NCBI RefSeq assembly: GCF_042650885.1
Contig: NZ_JBHSBU010000001.1
Span: 2,728,001-2,792,000, forward strand
Origin: Chitinimonas_A lacunae
Lineage (GTDB): Bacteria > Pseudomonadota > Gammaproteobacteria > Burkholderiales > Chitinimonadaceae
Length of the DNA: 64,000 nt
Direction: 5' to 3'
Both the position numbers and the translations under genes were made by a program. Under the pieces are notes generated by a model. The model was not told the DNA's origin, ran no database searches, and saw only the letters and a list, made by a program, of their open reading frames with translations. This document shows, one piece after another, positions 7,641-16,196 of this stretch (its first letter is position 1; every line of letters starts with the position of its first letter).

Positions 7641-8263
7641 ATCCTCCCCGCACCGTCACCCTGGCGCTCACCGGCGCCTCGGGCATGCCCTACGGCCTGC
7701 GTCTGCTCGAATGTCTGCTTGAGGCCGGTGTGCAGGTCTATCTGCTCTACTCGCAGGCGGCCCAGGTGGTGATCCGGCAGGAGATCGGCGAAACCTGGCC
7801 CTCGCGGGCGCGCGAAGTCGAAGCGCAGTTGCAGGCGCGCTTCCAGGTCGATGCGAGCCGATTGCGGGTATTCGGGCGCGAGGAATGGTTTGCGCCAGTG
7901 GCCTCAGGCTCCAACCCGGCCGATGCGATGGTGATCTGTCCCTGCACCATGGGCACCTTGGCCTCGGTGGCCTGCGGTCTGTCGGACAATCTGATCGAGC
8001 GTGCCGCCGACGTGGCCATCAAGGAAGGCCGCAAGCTGGTGATCGTGCCGCGCGAGACGCCTTTCTCGGCGCTGCATCTGGAGAACATGCTCAAGCTCGC
8101 TCGGCTCGGGGTCTGTATCCTGCCGGCCAATCCGGGCTTTTATCACCATCCGCAGGACATCGGCGCCCTGGTCGACTTTATCGTCGCCCGGATACTCGAC
8201 CAGCTGGGCGTCCCGCACCGGCTGATGCAGCGCTGGGGCGAGGCAACGCCGGAAAAGGATTAG
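7637..8263 (+). CDS. ubiX: UbiX flavin prenyltransferase
   Basis: 208 residues. It makes prenylated FMN, the cofactor of UbiD-type decarboxylases in ubiquinone synthesis and related reactions. The N-terminal LALTGASGMPYGLRLLE is the FMN-binding loop, and VICPCTMGTLASVACGLSDNLIERAADV and LVIVPRETPFSALHLENML are family signatures. The ATG at 7637 lies in ATGA with the stop of the transporter gene. No ubiD is in the window. Confidence 0.94.
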   Translation: MNPPRTVTLALTGASGMPYGLRLLECLLEAGVQVYLLYSQAAQVVIRQEIGETWPSRAREVEAQLQARFQVDASRLRVFGREEWFAPVASGSNPADAMVICPCTMGTLASVACGLSDNLIERAADVAIKEGRKLVIVPRETPFSALHLENMLKLARLGVCILPANPGFYHHPQDIGALVDFIVARILDQLGVPHRLMQRWGEATPEKD

Positions 8264-8277
8264 CGTGGTCATGAATC

Positions 8278-8293
8278 TGCAAAGAGATTACAA
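8278..8293 (+). repeat. Paired TGCAA intergenic repeat, copy 2
   Basis: TGCAA at 8278 and TACAA at 8289, 11 bases apart, 15 bases after the ubiX stop, followed by an AT-rich stretch with ATAGAT and AATAATAAG. Confidence 0.5.
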
Positions 8294-8383
8294 GACTCAT
8301 AGCCATGTATATAGATAAATGAATAATAAGTACAAGAGACGTCCTAAGCAGCACGTCCCCGCCACCGAAGAGAAACCCGCACC

Positions 8384-9895
8384 ATGTCGCGTCTGATTCC
8401 TGCCCTGCTGCTTGGCCTTGCCATGCCGGCCTTGGCAGCGCCGCTCGATCGAATCGAGCATATCGTGGTCATCTATGGCGAGAACCGGGGCTTTGACCAT
8501 CTGTACGGCCTGTTTCCCGGCGCCGACGGCGTGCGCGGTCTCAAGCCTCGCCAATACCGCCAGACCGATCACGACGGCAGCGTGTTCAAGCTGCTGCCCG
8601 CCATCTGGCAGGAAGACAGCAAGCAGCCCGGCCAGATCGACCCGGCCTTTGCCGAACTGCCGCGCCCGGCCAACCGGCCATTCCGGCTCGATGCGCCGCC
8701 CTATCGGCTTGGCCTCGATCAAGTGACGCGCGATCTGGTGCACCGTTTCTACCAGAACCAGGAACAGATCAACGGCGGCCGAATGGACCGCTTTGCCGCC
8801 GTCTCCAACGCCGGCGCCTTTGCCATGGGCCATTACAACGGCCGCTCGATGGCGCTATGGAAGCTGGCGCGCCAGTACACCCTCGCTGATCGCTTCTTCA
8901 TGGCGGCGTTTGGCGGCTCCTTTCTCAACCATATGTGGCTCGCTTGTGCCTGTACGCCGAGCTTTCCCGAGGCGCCCGAGCGGATGCGGGCAGTGCTCGA
9001 TGAAGACGGCGTGCGGCTCAAGCGCCATCCCGACTCGCCGGCAAGCGCCGTCGACGGTCCGCCACGTTATGTGCGCGATGGCTCGATCACGCCCGACGGC
9101 TATGCGGTCAATACGATCCAGCCTCCCTATCAGCCAAGCAATGTCCCGCCGGCCAAGGAAGGCGACGCGCGCCTGACCGACCCGGCCAGACCCACCTTGC
9201 CGCCGCAGACCCAGCGCACCATCGGCGATGCCCTGTCGGAAAAAGGCGTGAGCTGGGCCTGGTATGGCGCGGCCTGGAACGCCGCGGTGGCCGAAGGGAT
9301 GCAGCCGGCCGAAGTGCCGCGCAAGGTAATCTATGGCGACGGCCCCGATTCGCCGGGCTTCCAGGCTCATCACCAGCCTTATAACTATTTCGCCAACTAC
9401 GCGCCGGGCACGGCGGCACGTGCTGCCCATCTCAAAGATGGCGAGGATTTCGTCCAGGCCATCGACAGCGGCACGCTGCCGCAGGTGGCGTTCTACAAGC
9501 CGCATGGGATGCTGAACCAGCATCCGGGCGGCGATCTGGCGGCGGGGGACCGGCATATCGCCGAACTGGTCGAGAAGATCCGCCGTGGTCCGCAATGGCG
9601 GAAAACGCTGGTGATCGTCACCTATGACGAGAACGGCGGCTTCTGGGATCACGTCGCCCCGCCCAAGGGCGACCGCTGGGGACCGGGACCACGGGTGCCG
9701 ACCCTGCTGATTTCGCCCTGGGTGCGACGCGCTTACGCCGATCACACCCCTTACGACACCACATCGATTCTGAAACTGTTGACCCGCAAATTCGGTCTGA
9801 CGCCGCTTGACGGTGTACGGCCGGGCGCGGGTGATCTGACTGCGGCGCTGACCGAACATGGCCGGCGTCGTCATGTGCATCAACCCCGGCGATAG
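8384..9895 (+). CDS. Secreted acid phosphatase/phospholipase C-like phosphoesterase (AcpA family)
   Basis: 503 residues with a signal peptide (about 1-18, ending LAAP). The alkaline-phosphatase-superfamily phosphoesterase domain begins with IEHIVVIYGENRGFDHLYG, where the metal-binding glutamate and asparagine are visible. Further signatures are FGGSFLNHMWLACAC, YDENGGFWDHVAPP and RVPTLLISPWVRR. Relatives include the Francisella acid phosphatase AcpA and bacterial phospholipases C; the substrate here is not known. It should act in the periplasm or outside the cell. It stands alone after ubiX. Confidence 0.85.
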   Translation: MSRLIPALLLGLAMPALAAPLDRIEHIVVIYGENRGFDHLYGLFPGADGVRGLKPRQYRQTDHDGSVFKLLPAIWQEDSKQPGQIDPAFAELPRPANRPFRLDAPPYRLGLDQVTRDLVHRFYQNQEQINGGRMDRFAAVSNAGAFAMGHYNGRSMALWKLARQYTLADRFFMAAFGGSFLNHMWLACACTPSFPEAPERMRAVLDEDGVRLKRHPDSPASAVDGPPRYVRDGSITPDGYAVNTIQPPYQPSNVPPAKEGDARLTDPARPTLPPQTQRTIGDALSEKGVSWAWYGAAWNAAVAEGMQPAEVPRKVIYGDGPDSPGFQAHHQPYNYFANYAPGTAARAAHLKDGEDFVQAIDSGTLPQVAFYKPHGMLNQHPGGDLAAGDRHIAELVEKIRRGPQWRKTLVIVTYDENGGFWDHVAPPKGDRWGPGPRVPTLLISPWVRRAYADHTPYDTTSILKLLTRKFGLTPLDGVRPGAGDLTAALTEHGRRRHVHQPRR

Positions 9896-9925
9896 CCAAC
9901 TTTTATCTGACGAGAGGACCGCATC

Positions 9926-10717
9926 ATGGCAATGGATGTAATCGACTACCGCCTGTTCGGCGACGATATGCAATTCGTCGAAATCGAGCTTGACCCGGGC
10001 GAAGCAGCGGTCGGCGAGGCCGGCACGATGTTCTATATGGAAGACGGCATCGCCATGGACACCATCTTCGGCGATGGTTCGAGCCAGCAGCAGGGCCTGA
10101 TGGGCAAGCTGTTCGGCGCCGGCAAGCGGCTGCTGACCGGTGAATCGCTGTTTACCACCGTGTTCTACAACCGGGCCGAAGGCAAGCGCCGGGTGGCGTT
10201 TGGCGCGGCCTATCCGGGCAAGATCATCCCGGTCGATCTGTCCAAGCTGGGCGGCACGCTGCTGTGCCAGAAGGATTCCTTCCTGTGCTCGGCCAAGGGC
10301 GTCTCGCTCGGTATCGCCCTGCAACGCAAGCTCGGCGCCGGCTTCTTCGGCGGCGAAGGCTTTATCCTGCAAAAGCTCGAAGGTGACGGCATGGCGTTTA
10401 TCCACGCCGGCGGCGCCATTATCGAAAAGAACCTGATGCCGGGCGAAACCCTGCGTGTCGATACCGGTTGCGTGGTGGCCTTCACGGCGGGTGTCGACTT
10501 CGATATCCAGTACGTCGGCAATATCAAGAGCGCACTGTTCGGTGGCGAAGGGCTGTTCTTTGCCTCGCTGCGCGGTCCGGGCAAGGTCTGGCTGCAATCG
10601 CTGCCGCTGGCACGACTGGCCAACCGCATCGTCGGCGCCTCCACCATCGGCGGCAGCTCGGGCGGCGAGCAAGGCTCGGTGCTCGGTGGACTGGGTAATC
10701 TGTTCGAGCGCGATTGA
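9926..10717 (+). CDS. TIGR00266 / AIM24 family protein
   Basis: 263 residues, glycine-rich beta-strand protein. Family signatures are VEIELDPGEAAVGEAGTMFYME, LTGESLFTTVFYN, GKIIPVDLSKLGG and GGEGLFFASLRGPGKVWLQSLPL near the C-terminus. The family is related to mitochondrial AIM24 and forms a tryptophan-RNA-binding-protein-like fold; its biochemical role is unknown. No signal peptide. The ribosome site GAGAGG precedes the ATG. A Rho-independent terminator follows at 10788. Confidence 0.88.
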   Translation: MAMDVIDYRLFGDDMQFVEIELDPGEAAVGEAGTMFYMEDGIAMDTIFGDGSSQQQGLMGKLFGAGKRLLTGESLFTTVFYNRAEGKRRVAFGAAYPGKIIPVDLSKLGGTLLCQKDSFLCSAKGVSLGIALQRKLGAGFFGGEGFILQKLEGDGMAFIHAGGAIIEKNLMPGETLRVDTGCVVAFTAGVDFDIQYVGNIKSALFGGEGLFFASLRGPGKVWLQSLPLARLANRIVGASTIGGSSGGEQGSVLGGLGNLFERD

Positions 10718-10787
10718 ACCGGTTCGCGTCCGACCCCGGCGTCCGACCCTCAGATGGTCCAGAACGCCCCCTCAGACGCAAAACGGT

Positions 10788-10816
10788 AAACGGCCGGGGC
10801 AACCCGGCCGTTTTTG
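10788..10816 (+). terminator. Rho-independent terminator
   Basis: The stem AACGGCCGGG/CCCGGCCGTT with a GCAA loop runs into a T-run (10811-10815). It ends the TIGR00266 gene. Confidence 0.9.
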
Positions 10817-10941
10817 CTTGGAAACGGCAATGAATCAGCACATTGTCGAGAGACTGGGCGTCAGCGGGTCCGGACACAAAGCGTCAGGCGCAGACCGCAC
10901 ACGGAGCGTTGCGAGTTGACTTCGATTCAAACGGAAAGGCG

Positions 10942-12120
10942 CTAGGCGCGCTGCCACACCCGGCGGCCATTCCAGGCCAAGGCCGAGGCAGCGATGCCAA
11001 GCGGCAGCAGGGCAAACCACAGGATTGCCTCCCATCCCAAGCGGTTCTGCACCACGCCTGCTAGGGCAATCGCCACCGCCACGGCGCCGAAGGTGGCGAA
11101 TTCGTTGCAGGCTTGCACGGTGTCCTTTTCGCTTGGCCGGTAGCTGCGCATCAGCAAGGCGGTGCCGCCGACATACATCAGATTCCAACCGATCCCGACC
11201 AGCGCCAGGGCGAGCTGGAAATACCTCAGCGTCTGCCCCAGCGCAGCCACTGCGAGCGCGGCCAGTCCGAGCCCAACCCCGACCGTCACCACCCGACGCG
11301 CCCCCAGCCGCTCGACCAGACGGCCGCTCAACAGCGATGGTCCATACATTCCCAACAGATGCCACTGGATCACCCCCGCCGCTGCCGCGTTGCTATAACC
11401 GCAACTGACCACGGCAAACGGCGAGGCGGTCATCACAAAGCTCATGACGGCGTATCCGCCGACACAGGCCACCATGCCGAGCCGGATTTCCTCGCCGGCC
11501 AGGATCTGCCGCAGCGGGCGCGGCGGCGGCTGTACGCTTGCCTCATGGCTGACCGGCCGCAGCCTGAGCGCGGCAATCAGCGGCAGCGAGGCGAAGGCCA
11601 GCAATCCTGCCAGCGCGAACGAGCCGCCAAAAAGCGCCAGGCCCCACCAGTTCTGCGACTGGGCAGCGAGCCAGGGGCCGCACAAGGCGGCCAGGATGCC
11701 ACCGGAGAGCACATAGGCGATCGCGCTGGCACGAAAATCCGGTGTGGCGTTGTCGGCGGCGATATAACGGTAATATTGGGCACACGCCTGATAGAGCCCC
11801 ATGCAGGCGTTGCCGAGACAGAACAGGACGAAGTGGTGCTGGGTCAGTGCCCAGACCGACAGCCACGCCCCCAGCGCCGCCATCGTCGACCCCAGGCTTA
11901 GCGTGGTACGTACCCCCAGACGCTGGATCAGACGCGGCACCACCAGCGTGGCGGCCGCCGTCACCACGGTAATCGCCAGAAATGGCAGCGTGGCCAGCGA
12001 TTTGTCGGGGGCTAACCAGGCGCCGGCCAGGCCGCTGAAGGCCAGTCCGACCGCCGACGCCGCCAAAAAGCAGAACTGACATAAGCCAAGCAGCCATGCA
12101 TTGCGTTTTTGCAGTTCCAT
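10942..12120 (-). CDS. Major facilitator superfamily transporter
   Basis: 392 residues with about 12 hydrophobic segments and the MFS loop motif GPSLLSGRLVERLGARRVV in the second half; the matching loop of the first half is LVVPRLIQRLGVRTTLSLGS. The start at 12120 (MELQKRNAWLLGLCQF) is chosen because the first membrane helix follows at once and the divergent regulator begins 29 bases away; an upstream in-frame start at 12162 would overlap that gene. The pairing with a MocR regulator suggests regulated export or uptake of an amine or vitamin-like compound, but the substrate cannot be read. Confidence 0.85.
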   Translation of the reverse strand: MELQKRNAWLLGLCQFCFLAASAVGLAFSGLAGAWLAPDKSLATLPFLAITVVTAAATLVVPRLIQRLGVRTTLSLGSTMAALGAWLSVWALTQHHFVLFCLGNACMGLYQACAQYYRYIAADNATPDFRASAIAYVLSGGILAALCGPWLAAQSQNWWGLALFGGSFALAGLLAFASLPLIAALRLRPVSHEASVQPPPRPLRQILAGEEIRLGMVACVGGYAVMSFVMTASPFAVVSCGYSNAAAAGVIQWHLLGMYGPSLLSGRLVERLGARRVVTVGVGLGLAALAVAALGQTLRYFQLALALVGIGWNLMYVGGTALLMRSYRPSEKDTVQACNEFATFGAVAVAIALAGVVQNRLGWEAILWFALLPLGIAASALAWNGRRVWQRA

Positions 12121-12149
12121 TTTTTGTACTAGTACGAAAAAGAAATCAC
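12121..12149. promoter_or_regulatory. Divergent operator between MFS and MocR genes
   Basis: The 29-base gap contains the perfect palindrome GTACTAGTAC (12126-12135) flanked by T5 and A5 runs. A further GTAC lies just downstream at the MocR start. Its position between divergent starts suggests binding by the MocR protein; this is an inference. Confidence 0.5.
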
Positions 12150-13478
12150 ATGGTACAAACAATCCTCGCTGCCATCAAGGAGCACACCGCCGATGGCATC
12201 TACCACGCCATCCGTGGCCTGATTGAAGCCGGCGATCTGGCACCGGGCGCTGCGCTGCCGCCAATCCGGCAATTGGCCGGTGGCATCGGCGTCAATCCGA
12301 ACACCCTGGCCACCGCCTACCGCAAGCTGGCGGCGGCCGGTCTGACCGAAGCGCTGGGCCGCGCCGGCACCCGCGTTGCCGGCCGACCGCTGGCCTTCGG
12401 CGGCGGACTGCTGGCGCTGGCGCACGATGCGCGCGACCTGGCCAGCGGCAGCCCGGACCCGGCTTTCCTGCCTGACCCCAGCTTGTTCCACCGCCATCTG
12501 CGCCCCACCCCGCGCAGCTATGGCCAGCCGATGTACGACGCGGCCCTGGTGGCCTGGGGTGCCGACTGGTTTGCCGGTGACGGCCACCCGCCGGGCAGCG
12601 TGCTGATCGTCGGCGGCGCGATGGATGGCATGGAGCGCGCCCTGGCCGTCCATCTGCGGCTTGGCGATACGGTGGCGGTCGAGGAGCCGTGCTTTCCCGG
12701 CACGCTCAATCTGCTGCGCCAGATGGGCCTGCACGCCGTCGGGGTGGAAATGGACCGCGACGGCATGCGGCCCGAGTCGCTCGAACGGGCGCTGGCCCAG
12801 GGCTGCAAGGCGCTGATCTGGACACCGCGCGCGCACAATCCCACCGGTATCGATACCGGCAGCGCCCGGGCGGCCGAGCTGGCGGCAGTGCTGGCCGACT
12901 GGCCCGAGCCGCTGTTGATCGAGGATGACCATTACGCCCTGCTGAGCCAGGCGCCGTCGCTCAGTCTGATCAGCCCCGAGCGACCACGTTGGCTGGTGCT
13001 GCGCTCGCTGTCCAAGGGCTTTGGCCCCGATCTGCGGCTGGCGCTGGGGCTGGCCGATCCGATCACCGCCCAACGGCTGCAACTGCGCCAGAGCGTCGGC
13101 GCGCGCTGGGTCAGTCATCTGCTGCAAACCCTGGCGCTTGGCCTGTTGCAGGACGATTCGATCCGTCAGGTGCTGACCGGCGCCGCCGCACACTATGAAA
13201 AGCAAAGACGGCAACTGATTGCCGCCCTGGCGCAGCAGGAACTGGTCGGCCACGGCGCCACCGGGCTGAATGTCTGGCTGCCCATCGACAATGACGAAGC
13301 CCTGGCCCAAGCGCTGGCGAGCCGCGGCTGGCTGGTGCGCAGCGGCAGCAACTTCCGCGTCGGCCGCCCGCTGACGGCGCTGCGCATCACCAGCGCCGTG
13401 ATGCAGGACGATGAAATCGAGCGCTTCGTCAGCGATCTGGCCGAATGCCTGCGCGGCGGCAGAACCTCGCTTGCCTGA
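12150..13478 (+). CDS. MocR/PdxR-type regulator (GntR HTH fused to aminotransferase domain)
   Basis: 442 residues. The N-terminal winged helix (about 1-75; GIYHAIRGLIEAGDLAPGAALPPIRQLAGGIGVNPNTLATAYRKL contains the GntR pattern) is joined to a fold-type-I aminotransferase-like domain. Within it, PRAHNPTGI is the substrate/PLP pocket and SLSKGFGPDLRLAL holds the PLP-binding lysine. Such proteins sense PLP or amino-compound adducts and control the neighbouring gene. The divergent MFS transporter is the likely target. The start ATG at 12150 gives the usual N-terminus. Confidence 0.9.
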   Translation: MVQTILAAIKEHTADGIYHAIRGLIEAGDLAPGAALPPIRQLAGGIGVNPNTLATAYRKLAAAGLTEALGRAGTRVAGRPLAFGGGLLALAHDARDLASGSPDPAFLPDPSLFHRHLRPTPRSYGQPMYDAALVAWGADWFAGDGHPPGSVLIVGGAMDGMERALAVHLRLGDTVAVEEPCFPGTLNLLRQMGLHAVGVEMDRDGMRPESLERALAQGCKALIWTPRAHNPTGIDTGSARAAELAAVLADWPEPLLIEDDHYALLSQAPSLSLISPERPRWLVLRSLSKGFGPDLRLALGLADPITAQRLQLRQSVGARWVSHLLQTLALGLLQDDSIRQVLTGAAAHYEKQRRQLIAALAQQELVGHGATGLNVWLPIDNDEALAQALASRGWLVRSGSNFRVGRPLTALRITSAVMQDDEIERFVSDLAECLRGGRTSLA

Positions 13479-13572
13479 TCCCCTTCACGACGATAAGGCG
13501 AAAGCACCGTAGGCGCTTCATGCGGACAGCTTGTACCGTCCGCTTCCCTCCACTAGCCGATCCCCCCAGACC

Positions 13573-14058
13573 ATGTACAAGCAAGCTGATTTCAAAAAGT
13601 GGCTGATCGCCGCCAGTCTGTGCCCGAAGAATGCGGTTCAAGGCGTGCCCGAAGACAAGATCGTGGCACTGGAAGTCAACACCGGCCTGACCCTGCCGAC
13701 AGCCTACAAGGACTTTCTGCGCGACTGCGGCAGCTATGCCGGCGACTTTGCCCCCAATCTCGACTTTCTGTATTTCTCGCTGCCCTTTATCCAGGAAGAC
13801 CTGGCGGACCAGCTTGCAAGCGGTGCCATTGCGCCACTACCCGCTACAGCCTTCTGTTTTATGGCGAGTGAAGGGCAGGTATTTAACTATTTCCTGTGCG
13901 AAGGCGAGGATGACCCGCCGGTGTACCAGGTCGTGGCCGGCCGGAAGGAAATCGGCACCCCCTACCCGACGCTGTCGGCCTTTATGCGCGACCTGATGGC
14001 GCTGGAGCAAAGACGGCTTTATCCCGAACCCGATACCCGTTGGCTTGAAGAGGAATAA
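13573..14058 (+). CDS. SMI1/KNR4 (SUKH) family protein
   Basis: 161 residues. The pattern VPEDKIVALEVNTGLTLPTAYKDFLRDCGSYAG is the SUKH domain opening (glutamate-proline-style recognition helix followed by 'P..Y..FL...G'). SUKH proteins often act as immunity proteins against polymorphic nuclease toxins, but single copies also occur without a toxin. No toxin gene is next to it. The ATG at 13573 follows a weak ribosome site. Downstream is repeat-bearing non-coding DNA. Confidence 0.75.
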   Translation: MYKQADFKKWLIAASLCPKNAVQGVPEDKIVALEVNTGLTLPTAYKDFLRDCGSYAGDFAPNLDFLYFSLPFIQEDLADQLASGAIAPLPATAFCFMASEGQVFNYFLCEGEDDPPVYQVVAGRKEIGTPYPTLSAFMRDLMALEQRRLYPEPDTRWLEEE

Positions 14059-14302
14059 GGTCGGCAGTCGCCAAGCCGGCAGGGCGCCGACTTCAAGACC
14101 TGTCCGGTTGAATCCGCGCCCGGCACAGCGCCGCCAAGGCTGAGAGGCCGGTTCTGCCTCATCGAGCACTTCGGCGTCCGACTCAACAGAGCGGTAGGGT
14201 GCTGTTGGTCGCGCAGCGGCGTAATGCACCGGGCTTTCGTTAGCGGCTGTCGCTCGATCGTCAGCGAGGACGGAAACAATGGGGCGCTGCGGCCTTTGGC
14301 CT

Positions 14303-14348
14303 CGAACATTTCCAGCAAACTCGGAGTCAGTGTGTCTTGGCCTCAAGG
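14303..14348 (-). repeat. Dispersed CTGACTCCGA/CTGGAAATG repeat, copy D
   Basis: On the minus strand this reads CCTTGAGGCCAAGACACACT followed by GACTCCGAG and CTGGAAATG. It matches the plus-strand copy at 32871-32920 over most of its length. Confidence 0.55.
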
Positions 14349-14524
14349 CTCCGATTGATGCGGGGAGGCCACCTCAGCCGCGCCGCCGATTTCCATGGAA
14401 ATGCTCTAACGCACCCTACGAGACCTTAGCTAATTGACTTAAAAATTTTATTAGTCAATTATCTTCGCTAATTGTCTTGCACATTTATTTCCTATATTTT
14501 TAATATTCCTCTCCCATCCACAAA

Positions 14525-14548
14525 AAAGCACGGCCTCAGCCGTGCTTT
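14525..14548 (-). terminator. Terminator, probably bidirectional
   Basis: Stem AAAGCACGGC/GCCGTGCTTT with loop CTCA. An A-run on its left gives a T-run for minus-strand transcripts coming from the tolC gene. Confidence 0.75.
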
Positions 14549-14697
14549 ATGTGTTCCAAGACCGCCAACCTCCGGCAGACAAGCCAGTCAGCAGCTTGCC
14601 GCCTACCTTGGCCTTGCCAGCCACGCTGGCTGATCGACCTGACGCTTGCTGTCCGCATGATCGGACGCCGAGCCTGGTTGAATGCGCTGGCCTGCGC

Positions 14698-14738
14698 TTT
14701 GAGGTCCGGACATGCTGACTCCGAATGGTCTGGAGATG
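14698..14738 (+). repeat. Dispersed CTGACTCCGA/CTGGAAATG repeat, copy A
   Basis: TTTGAGGTCCGGACATGCTG, then ACTCCGAAT and CTGGAGATG. It abuts the 3' end of the tolC-like gene. Confidence 0.55.
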
Positions 14739-14740
14739 GA

Positions 14741-16057
14741 CTAGCGGGACAATTCAGCGTTGAGCAATTCCACATCGCGCTCCGCCAGATCGCCCACTGC
14801 CTGCTTGAGGCGCAGACGGTTGAGCAGATAGTCGTAGCGGGCCCGGGCCAGATCGCGTCGGGTCGAGTAGTACTGCTGCTGGGCATTGAGCAGATCGAGC
14901 GTGGTACGGACGCCGACATCCTTGCCGAGCCTGGTCGAGTCGAGCGAGCTTTGGGTCGAGACCAGCGCCTGCTCCAGCGCCCGAATCTGCGCCGCGCCGC
15001 TCTGCACGCCGAGGAAGGCTTGCCGGGTCTTCAGCACCACTTCGCGCCGGGTCGCTTCCAGGTCCGATTGGGCCTGATCGCGCCGGGCAATCGTTTCGCG
15101 CAGCTTGGAGCTGGTCGCACCGCCCGTGTAGACCGGGATGGTCAGATTGATGCCGACCGAGCCGCTGCCCTTGCTGTTGTAGTTATGGCCGCCGATACGG
15201 CTCATGCCGTCGCCGAAACCCGCTTCGAGCCCCACGATGGGCTGGCGCGCAGCGCGGTACAGGTCGATATCGGCCGTCGCCAGCGCCAGGGCGCCGCGCT
15301 TGGCATCGATCTGCTGGCTCTTGGCCTCGGCTTCGCTGACCCAGGCGCTGACATCGTTGGGCTGCGGCGGGGTGGCCTGGAGGCGCGACGACAGCGGCGT
15401 CAGGCCGTCGGCGCTAAGGCCGGTCAGCAGCTGGAAAGCACTCTGCTTCACCAGCAGATCGTTGAGCGCCGCGATTTCGGCGGCGGTGATGGCGTCGTAG
15501 CGTGCCTGGGCCTCGTGGGTATCGGTAATGGTGGCGACGCCGACCTCGAAACTCTTCTTGGCCTGGGCCAGCTGTTGCGATACGGCATCCTTTTGCGCGC
15601 GGACGAATTCGACGCTGTCCTGGGCGTACAGCACATCGAAATACGCCTGGGCCACCCGTACCGCCAGATCCTGCTCGGCGGCCTGGAACTGCACCTCGGC
15701 CAGACGGGCCGACTCGTTGAGCTTGGCGCTGCCGACCGAGGCGCGCACATCGTAGATAGGTTGCGACAGACCGATTTTATAGTTCGCACCGGTGGCCGAC
15801 TTGAGCTGGCCGGTACGCGGGTCGGCCTGCTGGTTTTCGCTCTGTGCCACCCCGGCCGACACCGAAACTTTCGGCAGCCATTCGGCCCGTGCCTGATCCC
15901 GGCCTTCCACACCGGCACGCAATGCCGCCTGGGCGGCGGCATAGGTGGCGTCGTACTTCTTCGCCTCGCGATAAGCGGTCTGTAGATCGGCCGCCGTTGC
16001 GGCGGCACCGGCCAGCAGCGCCATGGCAATGGCGCCCAGGGTAAAGCCTCGTTTCAT
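14741..16057 (-). CDS. TolC-family outer-membrane efflux protein
   Basis: 438 residues with a signal peptide (about 1-22, ending ATAADLQ) and two TolC-type repeats of long coiled helices (Q-, A- and R-rich, for example LAQAKKSFEVGVATITDTHEAQARYD and GKDVGVRTTLDLLNAQQQYYSTRRDLARARYDYLLNRLRLKQAVG). It forms the outer-membrane channel for the RND pump encoded upstream. The ribosome site GAGAGGATC precedes the ATG. A 139-base gap separates it from the pump gene; same strand, so probably the same operon. Confidence 0.93.
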   Translation of the reverse strand: MKRGFTLGAIAMALLAGAAATAADLQTAYREAKKYDATYAAAQAALRAGVEGRDQARAEWLPKVSVSAGVAQSENQQADPRTGQLKSATGANYKIGLSQPIYDVRASVGSAKLNESARLAEVQFQAAEQDLAVRVAQAYFDVLYAQDSVEFVRAQKDAVSQQLAQAKKSFEVGVATITDTHEAQARYDAITAAEIAALNDLLVKQSAFQLLTGLSADGLTPLSSRLQATPPQPNDVSAWVSEAEAKSQQIDAKRGALALATADIDLYRAARQPIVGLEAGFGDGMSRIGGHNYNSKGSGSVGINLTIPVYTGGATSSKLRETIARRDQAQSDLEATRREVVLKTRQAFLGVQSGAAQIRALEQALVSTQSSLDSTRLGKDVGVRTTLDLLNAQQQYYSTRRDLARARYDYLLNRLRLKQAVGDLAERDVELLNAELSR

Positions 16058-16196
16058 AAAGATCCTCTCATTTATTCGCGTTCTGGCGACCGGCGGGGCC
16101 GTCTACCGTAAACATACTGACGGGTATTTTAATGTAAAGTCGCAGCCGGTCCAAGCACCGTCCCGACCGCCAAATCTGGGTCGGGACGGTGGAGAC

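Larger units (their letters stand above)
14059..14740. other. Non-coding region with dispersed repeats and a terminator
   Basis: No gene is supported. The region holds two copies of the 'CTGACTCCGA...CTGGAAATG' repeat (minus at 14303-14348, plus at 14698-14738), a partial one near 14386-14412, an AT-rich block at about 14425-14520 with two similar words (CTAATTGACTT and CTAATTGTCTT), and a bidirectional terminator at 14525. Confidence 0.5.
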
